Notes: generated by a model not told the origin, from the sequence alone. 64,000 nucleotides of DNA from Streptomyces coacervatus (GCF_029223485.1 NZ_JARHTP010000015.1:214903-278902), one strand, 5' to 3'. Positions 28,024 to 37,165 are shown, counted from the stretch's first letter. Numbers and translations are program-made.

Positions 28024-29048
28024 TTGGTGGCCTCCTTCTTCTGCCTGCGGTCCTTGGCCGGCGCGTCCGTCGTCGCGCCGTTCTCCTCGTCCTTGACCTC
28101 CGCCACGTGTCCCGTCAGGGACAGGAAGACGTCGTCGAGAGTGGGGCGGCGCAGGCCGATGTCGTCTATCTCGATGCCCCGGACGTCCAGCTCCCGGATG
28201 ACCTCGGCCAGCAGCTTCGCGCCGCCGGTGACCGGCACGGTGAGCTTGCGGGTGTGCTCCTCGACGGTGAGTTCGCCCTTGCCGAAGCCGGTGAGGACCT
28301 CGCCAGCGGTCGTCATGTGCTCGCGCTCGTGCACCACGACCTCGACGCGCTCGCCGCCGGTGCGGGCCTTGAGCTGGTCGGAGGTGCCGCGGGCGATGAC
28401 ATGGCCGTGGTCGACGACCACGATGTCGTGCGCGAGGTGGTCGGCCTCTTCCAGGTACTGGGTGGTCAGCAGCAGGGTCGTGCCACCGGAGACGAGCTGT
28501 TTGATGACCTCCCACAGCAGCTGGCGGTTGCGGGGGTCGAGACCGGTCGTCGGCTCGTCCATGAACATCACGGGCGGCGAGACGACCAGGGCCGCCGCGA
28601 GGTCGAGCCGGCGGCGCATGCCTCCGGAGTAGGTCTTCGCGGGACGGTCGGCGGCGTCGGCCAGGTCGAACTGGTCCAGCAGCTCCACGGCCCTGGCCTT
28701 CGCGGCCCTGGCCTTCATCTGGTAGAGCTGGCCGACCATCTGGAGGTTCTCGCGGCCGGTCAGGTATTCGTCGACCGCGGCGAACTGGCCGGAGAGGCCG
28801 ATGGAGCGCCGCACCTCGTTGGGCTGCTTGAGGACGTCGAGGCCGGCCACGACCGCCCTGCCGCTGTCGGGGCGCAGCAGAGTGGTGAGGCAGCGGACCG
28901 CCGTCGTCTTGCCCGCGCCGTTCGGCCCGAGCAGGCCCAGCACGGTGCCCTCGGGGACATCGAGGTCGACGCCGTCCAGAGCCCTTACGTCACCGAAGGT
29001 CTTCACCAGGCCTTCGGCATAGATGGCGCCTGGCATGTGAGTCTCCAC
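28020..29048 (-). CDS. ABC exporter ATP-binding protein (DrrA family)
   Basis: 342 residues. Walker A GPNGAGKTT (about 41-49), Q-loop in LSGQFAAVDEYLTG, signature YSGGMRRRLDLAAAL, Walker B VMFMDEPTTGLDPRNR, H-loop region LTTQYLEEAD. The C-terminal domain after about 240 (DVRGIEIDDIGLRRPTLDDVFLSLTGH) is the DrrA-specific assembly segment. A Lys/Glu-rich tail (APAKDRRQKKEATK) ends the protein. First gene of a two-gene operon with the permease; promoter within 29049-29230, which otherwise shows only a lower-GC stretch. Confidence 0.93.
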   Translation of the reverse strand: METHMPGAIYAEGLVKTFGDVRALDGVDLDVPEGTVLGLLGPNGAGKTTAVRCLTTLLRPDSGRAVVAGLDVLKQPNEVRRSIGLSGQFAAVDEYLTGRENLQMVGQLYQMKARAAKARAVELLDQFDLADAADRPAKTYSGGMRRRLDLAAALVVSPPVMFMDEPTTGLDPRNRQLLWEVIKQLVSGGTTLLLTTQYLEEADHLAHDIVVVDHGHVIARGTSDQLKARTGGERVEVVVHEREHMTTAGEVLTGFGKGELTVEEHTRKLTVPVTGGAKLLAEVIRELDVRGIEIDDIGLRRPTLDDVFLSLTGHVAEVKDEENGATTDAPAKDRRQKKEATK

Positions 29049-29230
29049 GTCGTCGGGGATATTCGGAAAGCCTTGGTTTGCGCTTCTTGCTCCGCCTGGT
29101 GGGTGACGCGGCAGGCGGCCACCTCACACACCGTAACGCGATGTATCGCGTCTCTCAACGCATTTACCCGATGGAGTGACAAAGAGCCCCTGAGCTGGGT
29201 GTTCTTGCCGAGTCCGGGTCGCCCGGCGGC

Positions 29231-30460
29231 TCAGTCGATGACCGTGTAGCCCGCCTCGCGCAGAGCCCGGCCGACCTCGACGCAGTGCTCCGGCCCCTTT
29301 GTCTCCAGGTGCAGCTCGACCTCCGCCTCCGTGAGCCCGAGCCGTGGATCGGTCCGTACGTGGCTCACATCGAGGACGTTAGCGTCCACCACTGACAACA
29401 CCCCGAGAAGTGTGGCGAGGGCCCCCGGCCGGTCCGTCAGGCGCAGCCGTACGGCCAGGTAGCGGCCCTGCGCGGCCATGCCGTGCCGCAGGACGCGCTG
29501 CATCAGCAGGGGGTCGACGTTGCCGCCGGACAGCACCGCCACGACCGGGCCCTCGAAGGCTCCCGGCTCGCTCAGCAGTGCCGCCACCGGGCTCGCGCCG
29601 GCCGGTTCGACGACCAGCTTGGCCCGCTCCAGGCACAGCAGCAGCGCGGTGGACAGTGCGTCCTCGGAGACCGTGCGGACCTCGTCCATCAGCTCGCGGA
29701 TGATGCCGAACGGCACGTCGCCGGGGCGCCCGACCTTGATGCCGTCGGCCATGGTCGCCGGGTTCTCGATCGACACCGGGCGTCCGGCCGCGATCGAGGG
29801 CGGATACGCCGCCGCGCCCTCCGCCTGCACGCCCACGATCCGCACGTCCGGCCGCAGCGTCTTCACCGCGATCGCGATACCGGCCGCGAGACCGCCGCCG
29901 CCGATGCCGACGACGATCGTGCCCACCTCCGGGCACTGCTCCAGGATCTCCAGCCCTACCGTGCCCTGGCCCGCGATGATGTCGGGGTGGTCGAAGGGGT
30001 GGATGAACACCGCGCCGGTCTCGGCCGCGTACGCCTGAGCCGCGGCCAGCGTCTCGTCGACCACCTGTCCGTGCAGGCGCACCTCGGCGCCGTACTCGCG
30101 GGTGGCGCTGATCTTCGGCAGCGGGGCGCCCTGCGGCATGAACACCGTCGCGCGCACGCCGAGCAGGGAGGACGCCAGGGCGACGCCCTGCGCGTGGTTG
30201 CCGGCGCTCGCCGCGACGACCCCGGCGGCCCGCTCCTCGGGCAGCAGTCCGGCGATACGGACGTACGCGCCGCGCAGCTTGAACGAACCCGTCCGCTGGA
30301 GGTTCTCGCACTTGAAGTGCACCGGTGCGCCCACCAGCTGGGTCAGGTGCCTGCTGCCCTCCATCGCCGTCACCCGCGCCACGCCCGAGAGCATCTTCTG
30401 GGCGCCCCGAACGTCGTCGAGGGTCACGGGCCGCAAGGAGTCAGCCGTGCTGTAGCTCAT
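29231..30460 (-). CDS. ilvA: threonine ammonia-lyase (threonine dehydratase)
   Basis: 409 residues, fold-type II PLP enzyme converting threonine to 2-oxobutanoate. PLP lysine K61 in RTGSFKLRGAY; phosphate-binding VGIGGGGLAAG at about 180; NHAQGVALA for substrate contact. The last ~80 residues form one ACT-like regulatory domain (LRLTDRPGALATLLGVLS, DVSHVRTDPRLGLTEAEVELHLET), giving the short form rather than the long two-ACT E. coli IlvA. No other isoleucine genes are adjacent, so both biosynthetic and catabolic roles remain open. Divergent from the MarR gene across 148 nt. Confidence 0.92.
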   Translation of the reverse strand: MSYSTADSLRPVTLDDVRGAQKMLSGVARVTAMEGSRHLTQLVGAPVHFKCENLQRTGSFKLRGAYVRIAGLLPEERAAGVVAASAGNHAQGVALASSLLGVRATVFMPQGAPLPKISATREYGAEVRLHGQVVDETLAAAQAYAAETGAVFIHPFDHPDIIAGQGTVGLEILEQCPEVGTIVVGIGGGGLAAGIAIAVKTLRPDVRIVGVQAEGAAAYPPSIAAGRPVSIENPATMADGIKVGRPGDVPFGIIRELMDEVRTVSEDALSTALLLCLERAKLVVEPAGASPVAALLSEPGAFEGPVVAVLSGGNVDPLLMQRVLRHGMAAQGRYLAVRLRLTDRPGALATLLGVLSVVDANVLDVSHVRTDPRLGLTEAEVELHLETKGPEHCVEVGRALREAGYTVID

Positions 30461-30608
30461 GACTCAAGCATCGCAGTTCACAGCCGCACACGGCCGCTGT
30501 GACCAACCTCCGAGACTGGTTTGCGCAGCCCCGGTACGGCTTGCCCCCCGGCCGCGTACTCTGTCCCCCAATCCAGACAGCCCCCCTTCATGAAGTGAGC
30601 CTCCGGCC

Positions 30609-31133
30609 ATGCCCACAACACCTGAAATGTCGATGGACATGACGACCGTCGGTGACACCGGTCTCCTCGACACTCTGCAGCACGAGGTGGCGGTCTTCGC
30701 CCGCCGTGCCGAACAGACCCGGCTCGGCGGGGTCGGGCAGGTGCGCAACTCCATGGACCGCGCCGCATACCTGCTGCTCAACCGCCTCGACAAGGAAGGC
30801 CCGATGGGCGTCAAGGCGCTCGCGGCGAGCATGGGCATCGACTCCTCGACGGTCACCCGGCAGGTGGCTCCGCTCGTGGACACCGGGCTCGTCAAGCGCA
30901 CCTCGCACCCCGAGGACGGGCGTGCCGTGGTGCTTCAGCTGTCCCCGCGCGGGCTGTCACGGCTGGAGGAAGTGCGCTCGTCGAGGCGTCAGTTGATGGC
31001 CGAGCTGACACACGACTGGGCGCCGGAGGAGCGCGAGGCGTTCTGCACGCTCCTCACGCGCTTCAATACCGCGCTCTCCTCGCGGATGGCGGCTCAGGGG
31101 CTGCCGGAGCCGGAGGCGTCTTCGGCGTCGTAG
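30609..31133 (+). CDS. MarR-family transcriptional regulator
   Basis: 174 residues with a winged-helix core: AAYLLLNRLDKEGPMGVKALAASMG (about 55-79), recognition helix DSSTVTRQVAPLVDTGLVKR (about 82-101) and wing TSHPEDGRAVVLQLSPRG. Flanking helices provide the dimer interface. Ligand and targets are not evident. The 148-nt divergent region with ilvA would be a natural place for autoregulation, but I see no strong palindrome there. Confidence 0.9.
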   Translation: MPTTPEMSMDMTTVGDTGLLDTLQHEVAVFARRAEQTRLGGVGQVRNSMDRAAYLLLNRLDKEGPMGVKALAASMGIDSSTVTRQVAPLVDTGLVKRTSHPEDGRAVVLQLSPRGLSRLEEVRSSRRQLMAELTHDWAPEEREAFCTLLTRFNTALSSRMAAQGLPEPEASSAS

Positions 31134-31181
31134 ACGCCGTCCGCGCGAGTGTCTGCCGGCTCTTACGCGCGCGTGCCACCC

Positions 31182-31217
31182 AGCTCCTGACCGAGCTCTT
31201 GACCCAGCTCTTGACCG
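31182..31217. repeat. 12-bp tandem repeat, three units
   Basis: AGCTCCTGACCG, AGCTCTTGACCC, AGCTCTTGACCG in direct succession, in the 193-nt gap between the MarR and sigma-like genes. Two units contain TTGACC, a -35-like hexamer. Confidence 0.8.
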
Positions 31218-31326
31218 AAAGGCCACCCCTGGCCTCAGATGAGACCGGGTCCCGTCGTACGCGGTTCCGCATCCCGTACGCGGCCGGGTCCCGCTTCGTC
31301 AGGGTCGCGTCAGGGCGGGAGGCGCG

Positions 31327-31830
31327 GTGCGACAACGGCAGGCGTCCCAAGGTGCCCGCCGGGCCCGGGAGTTCGAGGCGTTCGTCGCGGGCGCGGCAGG
31401 GCGGCTGCTGCATGCCGCCACGCTGCTCACGGCGGAGGCGCCGGACGACAATCCGCGCGCGCGGCGCCTGCTGACGCTGGCCCTGGCGCACACGTACGCG
31501 TGCTGGGACCGGCTGCGCGGCGAGGACCCGTACGACCGCACCCGCCAGTACCTGGCCACCCGCTTCGCACGTGCGGCCTGGCACCAGTACGGCGGTTTCG
31601 GCCGGGCCCGCCCGCATCCCGGCAGTCCGCTGGCCCGGCTGGCACCGCAGGAGCGTCTGATCCTGGTCCTCAGGCTGTACGAGGGGGTCGCCGAGGAGCA
31701 GACGGCGGCGCTGCTCGGCCTGCCGGCGGAACGCGTCGGCACGATCTGCGACCGGGCCACGGCGACGCTGCTGCATCCGCCGCGGGAGCCTGCACGGACG
31801 GTCGCGGGCCCGAAGGTGGCGCCGTCATGA
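31327..31830 (+). CDS. RNA polymerase sigma-factor-like protein (ECF type, atypical)
   Basis: 167 residues, GTG start. Residues ~14-85 resemble sigma region 2 (EFEAFVAGAAGRLLHAATLLT, AHTYACWDRLRGEDPYDRTRQYLATRF); residues ~105-150 resemble region 4 (LARLAPQERLILVLRLYEGVAEEQTAALLGLPAERVGTI), like the SigE-type ECF proteins of actinomycetes. Region 2 is weakly conserved and the linker short, so it may be a degenerate or regulatory sigma. A small membrane protein gene follows 25 nt downstream and could be its anchor or antagonist. Similarity is by eye only. Confidence 0.62.
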   Translation: MRQRQASQGARRAREFEAFVAGAAGRLLHAATLLTAEAPDDNPRARRLLTLALAHTYACWDRLRGEDPYDRTRQYLATRFARAAWHQYGGFGRARPHPGSPLARLAPQERLILVLRLYEGVAEEQTAALLGLPAERVGTICDRATATLLHPPREPARTVAGPKVAPS

Positions 31831-31855
31831 GGCGCGCAGGCGGAGGGGGGCGCAG

Positions 31856-32104
31856 ATGAACCGGGCGGAGCGCGAGGCCGCCGTACGGCGGATCATGGAG
31901 CGGGTGCCGCCGCCGGTGCCGCCGGAGCTGTACGGGGAGGTCGTGCGCCGCGGTACCCGCATGCTGCGCCGCAGGACGCTGGCCCGCCGCCTGATGTGGC
32001 TGCTGCTGTGCGCGGCAACTGTGGCGTTCCTCGTGTGGGCGCTGATGGCCCGCCCGTGGGTGGAGCCGCCCTCGCAGACGACTCCCCCGTACACGGGCTG
32101 GTGA
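31856..32104 (+). CDS. small single-pass membrane protein next to sigma-like gene (82 aa)
   Basis: ATG at 31856 with GGAGGGGGG in front. A charged cytosolic N-terminus of about 43 residues (NRAEREAAVRRIMERVPPPV, RRGTRMLRRRT) is followed by one helix (about 46-63, LMWLLLCAATVAFLVWAL) and a short outer tail. Size and orientation resemble a minimal anti-sigma membrane anchor without a sensor domain. No zinc motif (HxxxCxxC) is present, so a ZAS-type anti-sigma is excluded. The role is inferred only from adjacency. Confidence 0.65.
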   Translation: MNRAEREAAVRRIMERVPPPVPPELYGEVVRRGTRMLRRRTLARRLMWLLLCAATVAFLVWALMARPWVEPPSQTTPPYTGW

Positions 32105-32125
32105 CCGGGCGGTCGGCCAGGCGAC

Positions 32126-32150
32126 CGCGCGACCAGCCACGATGGCGCCG
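32126..32150. repeat. partial family 1 repeat
   Basis: CCGCGCGACCAGCCACGATG matches the outer half of the family 1 repeat, without the ggggcgcggggaa core. It lies in the 111-nt gap between the convergent small membrane protein and metB genes. Confidence 0.6.
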
Positions 32151-32215
32151 CTGACGAACGCCGGACCATCGCGGCCCCGTAGCGGAGCTGCACATCGACA
32201 CAGCCCGCGGAGCGC

Positions 32216-33370
32216 TCAGCCGAGTGCCTGCTGCAGGTCCTCCAGGAGGTCCTCGACGTTCTCGATGCCCACGGAGAGGCGTACGAGATCGCCGGGCACT
32301 TCGAGGGCCGAGCCGACCACGGACGCGTGCGTCATGCGCCCGGGGTGCTCGACCAGCGACTCGACGCCGCCCAGGGACTCGCCGAGCGTGAACACCTTGG
32401 TGCGGTTGCAGACCTCGACGGCCGCCTCCTCGCCGCCCTCGACCTGGAAGGAGACCATGCCGCCGAAGGCCCGCATCTGCTTGGCGGCGACCTCGTGACC
32501 GGGGTGCTCGGGCAGGCCCGGGTACAGAACGCGCGTCACGCGTGCGTGCCGGGTGAGCATGTCGGCGACCTTGGTGGCGTTCTCGCTGTGCCGGTCCATG
32601 CGCACCGACAGCGTCTTGGCGCCGCGCAGCACCAGCCAGGAGTCGAAGGGCCCGGCGACCGCGCCCATCGCGTTCTGGTGGTAGGCCAGCTCGTCGCCCA
32701 GCTCGGGGTCGGCGGCGATCAGCGCACCGCCGACGACGTCGGAGTGGCCGCCCATGTACTTGGTCAGGGAGTGCACGACGACGTCCGCGCCGAGCGCCAG
32801 CGGCTGCTGCAGGTACGGCGTGGCGAAGGTGTTGTCGACGACGAGCTTTGCGCCCGCGTCCCTGGCGATCTGGGCGACCGCGGCGATGTCGGTGATGCCG
32901 AGCAGCGGGTTGGAGGGGGTCTCCACCCACACGGCCTTGGTCTTGGGGGTGATGGCGGCCCGTACGGCCGACGGATCGCTGGTGTCGGCGACCGACCACT
33001 CCACCCCCCACCGGGCGACGACCTTCGCGAACAGACGGAACGTGCCGCCGTACGCGTCATTGGGGATGACCACGTGGTCACCGGGGCTGAGCAGCGTACG
33101 CAACAGGCAGTCCTCGGCCGCCAGTCCGGACGCGAACGCAAGACCGCGGCGGCCGCCCTCAAGTGCCGCGAGGTTCTCTTCCAGGGCGGTCCTGGTGGGG
33201 TTGGCGCTACGGCTGTACTCGTAGCCGCCGCGCAGCCCGCCGACGCCGTCCTGCTTGTAGGTCGAGGTCTGGTAGATCGGCGGGACGACCGCGCCGGTGA
33301 GGGGGTCGGCGGTGTTGCCCGCGTGGATCGCGAGGGTCTCGAAGTGCTGACTGATGTGGCTGTCGCTCAT
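32216..33370 (-). CDS. metB: cystathionine gamma-synthase
   Basis: 384 residues from ATG 33370; the extended opening to 33613 is rejected because homology starts at MSDSHISQHFETLAIHAG. Cys/Met-metabolism PLP family: YSRSANPTR (about 52-60), VWVETPSNPLLGITDI, Schiff-base lysine K204 in VHSLTKYMGGHSD, and C-terminal ESLGGVESLVEHP. It joins an activated homoserine ester and cysteine to give cystathionine. The same family includes cystathionine gamma-lyase, which cannot be excluded without assay. No SAM riboswitch was recognised in the 163 nt upstream. Stands alone. Confidence 0.9.
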   Translation of the reverse strand: MSDSHISQHFETLAIHAGNTADPLTGAVVPPIYQTSTYKQDGVGGLRGGYEYSRSANPTRTALEENLAALEGGRRGLAFASGLAAEDCLLRTLLSPGDHVVIPNDAYGGTFRLFAKVVARWGVEWSVADTSDPSAVRAAITPKTKAVWVETPSNPLLGITDIAAVAQIARDAGAKLVVDNTFATPYLQQPLALGADVVVHSLTKYMGGHSDVVGGALIAADPELGDELAYHQNAMGAVAGPFDSWLVLRGAKTLSVRMDRHSENATKVADMLTRHARVTRVLYPGLPEHPGHEVAAKQMRAFGGMVSFQVEGGEEAAVEVCNRTKVFTLGESLGGVESLVEHPGRMTHASVVGSALEVPGDLVRLSVGIENVEDLLEDLQQALG

Positions 33371-33533
33371 GTGGACCGAGCGTAGTGCGCTGGCGGAGCG
33401 GGCGCCGGACGGCGGGACGAGGAAGGCCGTACTGCCGGGTTTTCCCTCGGTCCCCGCGTCGGGCTCGCGGAGTTTTCCACAGGTGCGCCGACCGGGTTCG
33501 CCAATTGTCAGCGGCGTCTGGAACGCTTGTGGC

Positions 33534-34652
33534 ATGGAGATTCTCTGGGTCCTGATCGCGGTCGTCATGCTGGGCTTCGTGCTGCTCCCGGTGATGCGGC
33601 GCAGGCGGGGCATGATCGAGCAGGTCCCGGCCGGTCACCCGGACGCCGCCGACCCCGCGAACTACGGATTCGTGCGCGAGGAGGAGCTGGACGTCCGCAT
33701 GCCCGGCCCCGACCAGGACCTGCTGGACGTCCTGGACCTGGTGCAGCGCACCCAGGACCACCACGCGGCCGCGCAGCTGCTGGCCGGCACGGAAGCGGAG
33801 GGCGAGCTGCGCTGGCAGCGTGTGCAGGCCTTCGCGGGCGCCGCCTCGCTGGAGCTGCAGCAGCGGCCCGGCGGGGTCAGCGAGATGCCGGGCGGGCAGT
33901 GGCTGCGGGTGTGGCGGGCCGAGCAGCCCAAGGACGCGGGCGGTGCGGCGGTGCACGCGGAGTTCCTGGTCCAGCAGGCGTGGCGGACGTCGACGCCGGG
34001 CACGGACGAGTTCCGGATCATCATGGAGGAGGCGAGGTCGGCGTGCGGCGACGCGGCGCTGCTGGCCCCCGGTGACCAGGTCCCGTACATCATCGAGCTG
34101 TCGGTGGCCCGCGGACTGGCGTACTCCCAGCCGGAGTTCGAGCAGCTCTGGCTGAAGATCCTCGACCGTGCCCCGGCCCATATGGGCGCGCATCTGGCCG
34201 CGCTGCACTACTGGTGCGAGAAGTGGCACGGTTCGCGCGAGCTGGCGAACTCCTTCGCGGAGGCGGCGGCCGCGCGCGCACCCCAGGGTTCCCTGCTCGC
34301 CGCCATGCCCCTGTTCGCGGTCTTCGAGCATCTCCCCGAGGTGAACCTGGTCAGCAGCTTCTACCAGAGCGAGGTCGTCACGAAGGCGATCCACGGAGCG
34401 CTGCACGCGGTCCACTCGGCCCGCGCCGACGACCCGATGCTGGCGCATGTGCGCCACCTGCTGGTCTTCTTCCTGGTACGCGCGGAACGCTGGGCGGAGG
34501 CCATGAACCAACTGATACACATCGACGGCCATGTCGGCGCCCTCCCCTGGACCCTGTCCGCCGACCCGGCGGCGGAGTTCGCGGTCTACCGGGCGCTGGC
34601 GGTGGCGGGCTACGAGGCGAACGGCGGCAGCCCGGCGACGCTGCCGCACTGA
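33534..34652 (+). CDS. conserved membrane-anchored TPR-like protein of unknown function
   Basis: 372 residues from ATG 33534; an upstream opening to 33354 crosses the divergent metB start and is rejected. One N-terminal helix (residues 2-20, EILWVLIAVVMLGFVLLPV) with a following RRRR stop-transfer, so the bulk is cytosolic. The rest is helical with TPR-like spacing (AAQLLAGTEAEGELRWQRVQ, HMGAHLAALHYWCEKW, MLAHVRHLLVFFLVRAERW). No catalytic motif seen. It is divergent from metB and convergent with msrA, so context gives no role. Confidence 0.75.
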   Translation: MEILWVLIAVVMLGFVLLPVMRRRRGMIEQVPAGHPDAADPANYGFVREEELDVRMPGPDQDLLDVLDLVQRTQDHHAAAQLLAGTEAEGELRWQRVQAFAGAASLELQQRPGGVSEMPGGQWLRVWRAEQPKDAGGAAVHAEFLVQQAWRTSTPGTDEFRIIMEEARSACGDAALLAPGDQVPYIIELSVARGLAYSQPEFEQLWLKILDRAPAHMGAHLAALHYWCEKWHGSRELANSFAEAAAARAPQGSLLAAMPLFAVFEHLPEVNLVSSFYQSEVVTKAIHGALHAVHSARADDPMLAHVRHLLVFFLVRAERWAEAMNQLIHIDGHVGALPWTLSADPAAEFAVYRALAVAGYEANGGSPATLPH

Positions 34653-34673
34653 GCGGGCAGGGCCGCCTGGCAG

Positions 34674-35186
34674 TCAGCCCTCCGTGCGGGCGGGCAGCCG
34701 CCATCCCGGGCGCGGGAAGTGGCAGGTGTAGCCGTTCGGGTAACGCTGCAGGTAGTCCTGGTGCTCGGGCTCGGCCTCCCAGAAGGGACCGACCGGCTCC
34801 ACCTCGGTGACGACCTTGCCGGGCCACAGCCCGGAGGCATCCACATCCGCGATCGTGTCCTCGGCGATGCGCTTCTGCTCGTCGTCCACGTAGTAGATCG
34901 CCGAGCGGTAGCTGAGGCCGATGTCGTTGCCCTGGCGGTTCTTGGTGCTCGGGTCGTGGATCTGGAAGAAGAACTCCAGGAGCGCGCGGAAGTCGGTCTT
35001 CGAGGGGTCGAAAAGGATCTCAATGGCCTCCGCGTGCGTGCCATGGTTACGGTACGTCGCGTTCGGCACGTCACCCCCCGTGTATCCGACCCGGGTCGCC
35101 GTCACGCCCGGGAGCCGGCGGATCAGCTCCTCCATCCCCCAGAAGCATCCACCGGCCAGCACGGCCCTCTGCGTCTGTACAGCCAT
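34674..35186 (-). CDS. msrA: peptide methionine sulfoxide reductase MsrA
   Basis: 170 residues from ATG 35186 with GGAGGGG upstream; the in-frame extension to 35429 is not credible. Catalytic GGCFWGMEE with Cys14, plus RVGYTGGDVPNATYRNHGTHAEAIEI and YRSAIYYVDDEQK, all standard for MsrA, which reduces the S-epimer of methionine sulfoxide in proteins. A late Cys in NGYTCHFP may serve in recycling. No msrB is adjacent. Convergent with the TPR-like gene, with only 21 nt between stops. Confidence 0.95.
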   Translation of the reverse strand: MAVQTQRAVLAGGCFWGMEELIRRLPGVTATRVGYTGGDVPNATYRNHGTHAEAIEILFDPSKTDFRALLEFFFQIHDPSTKNRQGNDIGLSYRSAIYYVDDEQKRIAEDTIADVDASGLWPGKVVTEVEPVGPFWEAEPEHQDYLQRYPNGYTCHFPRPGWRLPARTEG

Positions 35187-35383
35187 TACGGCCCCTCCAA
35201 CGTCTGTCGGCTCGGTCACTCGGGCGGCTCGGCTCGCACACCACCGGCATCCCACACCCACAGCCCTCAACGCGCGAGGGCGCCAAGCGATTCCATGCCA
35301 GTCCGACCTGCCCCGCGCCCCTCTCGCGAAGGGCGGTCGAAATTCGGTGGCCGCCCGGGGCGGCCGGCCCCACGCTGTATGCC

Positions 35384-36037
35384 ATGGAAGATCCGCAGCG
35401 CGAGGTCCGTGCGGTCTACGCAGAGTCAACGATCACCGTCTACCAGGCGTACCCGCCGGAAATCGGCCTGCCCGCCGTCCGTGAGGGGCGCTTCCCCGCC
35501 GCGTGGAAGCGGGACCGGATGACATGGATCAAGCCGTCGTTCCTGTGGATGATGTACCGCTGCGGCTGGGGCACGAAGGCGGGCCAGGAGACCGTGCTGG
35601 CTGTCGAGATCAGCCGGGACGGCTTCGAGTGGGCGCTGCGTCATGCGTGTCTGTCGAGTTATGTCCGCGCGGTGCACGCCGACCAGGCGGCCTGGCAGCG
35701 TGAGTTGAAGAGGGCACCGGCCCGGGTGCAGTGGGATCCCGAGCGGGATCTGCGGCTGCAGCCCCTGCCGTACCGGTCGCTGCAACTCGGCCTCTCCGGT
35801 GAGGCCGTACGACGTTACGCGGACGAGTGGACGGTCGCCATCAGTGATGTGACCCCGCTGGCCCGAGAGATACACGCGTACGCGGGCAGCGGTGACCTCG
35901 ACTCCGCGGCTCGGCTGCTCCCGCAGGAGCGGCCGTACCCTGCGGCGGACGAGTTGCTCGCCCACCTGCGCCCGCTCGGCGAGCAACAGCCGACCGCCGC
36001 AAATTCGGTTGCCGCGTCGCGTGCCGATGCGGGCTAA
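35384..36037 (+). CDS. DUF4291 family protein
   Basis: 217 residues. VRAVYAESTITVYQAYPPEIG at the start, then DRMTWIKPSFLWMMYRCGW and VQWDPERDLRLQPLPYRSLQLGL are the hallmarks of DUF4291, a widespread family with no established function. Soluble, with no signal peptide. The conserved W/R/Y-rich core suggests a nucleotide or nucleic-acid role, but this is a guess. The stop TAA shares a base with the ATG of the next gene (TAATG), so the two are translationally coupled. Confidence 0.85.
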   Translation: MEDPQREVRAVYAESTITVYQAYPPEIGLPAVREGRFPAAWKRDRMTWIKPSFLWMMYRCGWGTKAGQETVLAVEISRDGFEWALRHACLSSYVRAVHADQAAWQRELKRAPARVQWDPERDLRLQPLPYRSLQLGLSGEAVRRYADEWTVAISDVTPLAREIHAYAGSGDLDSAARLLPQERPYPAADELLAHLRPLGEQQPTAANSVAASRADAG

Positions 36038-37152
36038 TGCCTCACATGGCTGACATTCAGGGCTCGTACGACGGTCTGTTCACCGCGGTGCCCAATGCGC
36101 TGGCGGAGTTGCTGGACGCCGGGGACACGGGCGGCTCGGTTGCCGTCTTTGTGGACGGCGAACCGGTGGTGGACGTGTGGGGCGGGTTCGCCGACGCCCA
36201 GCGCACCGTGCCGTGGGAGCGGGACACGATCGTCAACGTCTTCTCCGTCACCAAGACCATGACGGCGCTGTGCGCGCTCGTCCTGGCCGACCGGGGCGAG
36301 CTCGACCTCGATGCGCCCGTGGCCCGGTACTGGCCGGAGTTCGCCGTGGCGGGCAAGGGGGGCGTGCTGGTGCGGCATCTGCTCTCGCACACCGCGGGTC
36401 TGCCCCACTGGGACGGGCCGGTCGAGGAGATCTACGACTGGCCGGCCGCCACGGCGCGGCTCGTCGCGCAGGCTCCCGAGTGGGAGCCGGGCAGTGCGGC
36501 CGGGTACCACTCGCTCACCCAGGGGTTCCTCGTCGGCGAGGTCGTGTGGCGGATCAGCGGGCGGAGCGTGGGTGAGTTCTTCGCCGACGAAATCGCCGGG
36601 CCGCTGGGCGCGGACTTCCACATCGGGCTGGCCGCCGAGCACGACCGGCGTGTGGCGCTCACGGTTCCGCCGCCGGGACGGGACCAGGAGTACACGGCGA
36701 GTGCGCCCGGCAACGGTTCGACGCCCTCCGCCGGGACTGCCATGCGGGTCCGGGACGGCAACAGCGTCGCCTGGCGCCGTGCCCAGATCCCCGCGGCGAG
36801 CGGATTCGGCAACGCCCGGTCGGTCGCCCTGGTGCAGTCGGCGATGGCTTGCGGAGGGACGGTGCGCGGAGTGCGGCTGCTGTCGCAGGCGGGGTGTGAC
36901 CGCGCCTGGGAGGAGCAGTTCAGCGGCGAGGACCGGGTGCTGGGCATGTCGGTGCGCTGGGGCCTGGGCTACGGGCTGTTCGGCAGCACCTACGGGTGGG
37001 GCGGCTGGGGCGGCTCGCTGGTGATGATCGAACCCGAGGCGCGGATGGTGGTGGCGTACGTGACGAACCAGATGCGCGAACCGGCGGACGACACCCGGGG
37101 TCTGGACCTCGTCATGTCCGCCTACGACGGCCTCACGGGGCTGCGCGCCTGA
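36037..37152 (+). CDS. serine beta-lactamase-like hydrolase/esterase (class C fold)
   Basis: 371 residues, ATG at 36037 coupled to the DUF4291 stop; a second Met at 36046 is possible. The nucleophile motif SxxK is S70-V-T-K73 in NVFSVTKTM, a YHS triad tyrosine follows at about 157 (AAGYHSLTQG), and LLSHTAGLPHWDG is typical of EstB-type esterases and D-aminopeptidases. No signal peptide, so it acts in the cytoplasm and is more likely an esterase or peptidase than a resistance enzyme. Substrate unknown. Confidence 0.85.
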   Translation: MPHMADIQGSYDGLFTAVPNALAELLDAGDTGGSVAVFVDGEPVVDVWGGFADAQRTVPWERDTIVNVFSVTKTMTALCALVLADRGELDLDAPVARYWPEFAVAGKGGVLVRHLLSHTAGLPHWDGPVEEIYDWPAATARLVAQAPEWEPGSAAGYHSLTQGFLVGEVVWRISGRSVGEFFADEIAGPLGADFHIGLAAEHDRRVALTVPPPGRDQEYTASAPGNGSTPSAGTAMRVRDGNSVAWRRAQIPAASGFGNARSVALVQSAMACGGTVRGVRLLSQAGCDRAWEEQFSGEDRVLGMSVRWGLGYGLFGSTYGWGGWGGSLVMIEPEARMVVAYVTNQMREPADDTRGLDLVMSAYDGLTGLRA

Positions 37153-37165
37153 CGGAAGGGAGCCG

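Noticed and set aside
30461..30608. MarR operator between ilvA and marR
   Set aside because: Only a weak AACC/GGTT pair with a 9-nt gap was seen, not distinguishable from chance.
31063..31776. Minus-strand frame of 237 codons over the sigma-like gene
   Set aside because: Arg/Gln-rich shadow; the plus strand shows sigma region 2 and 4 similarity and a following gene with a strong ribosome site.
33371..33533. SAM riboswitch upstream of metB
   Set aside because: No matching stems or conserved K-turn sequence were recognised.
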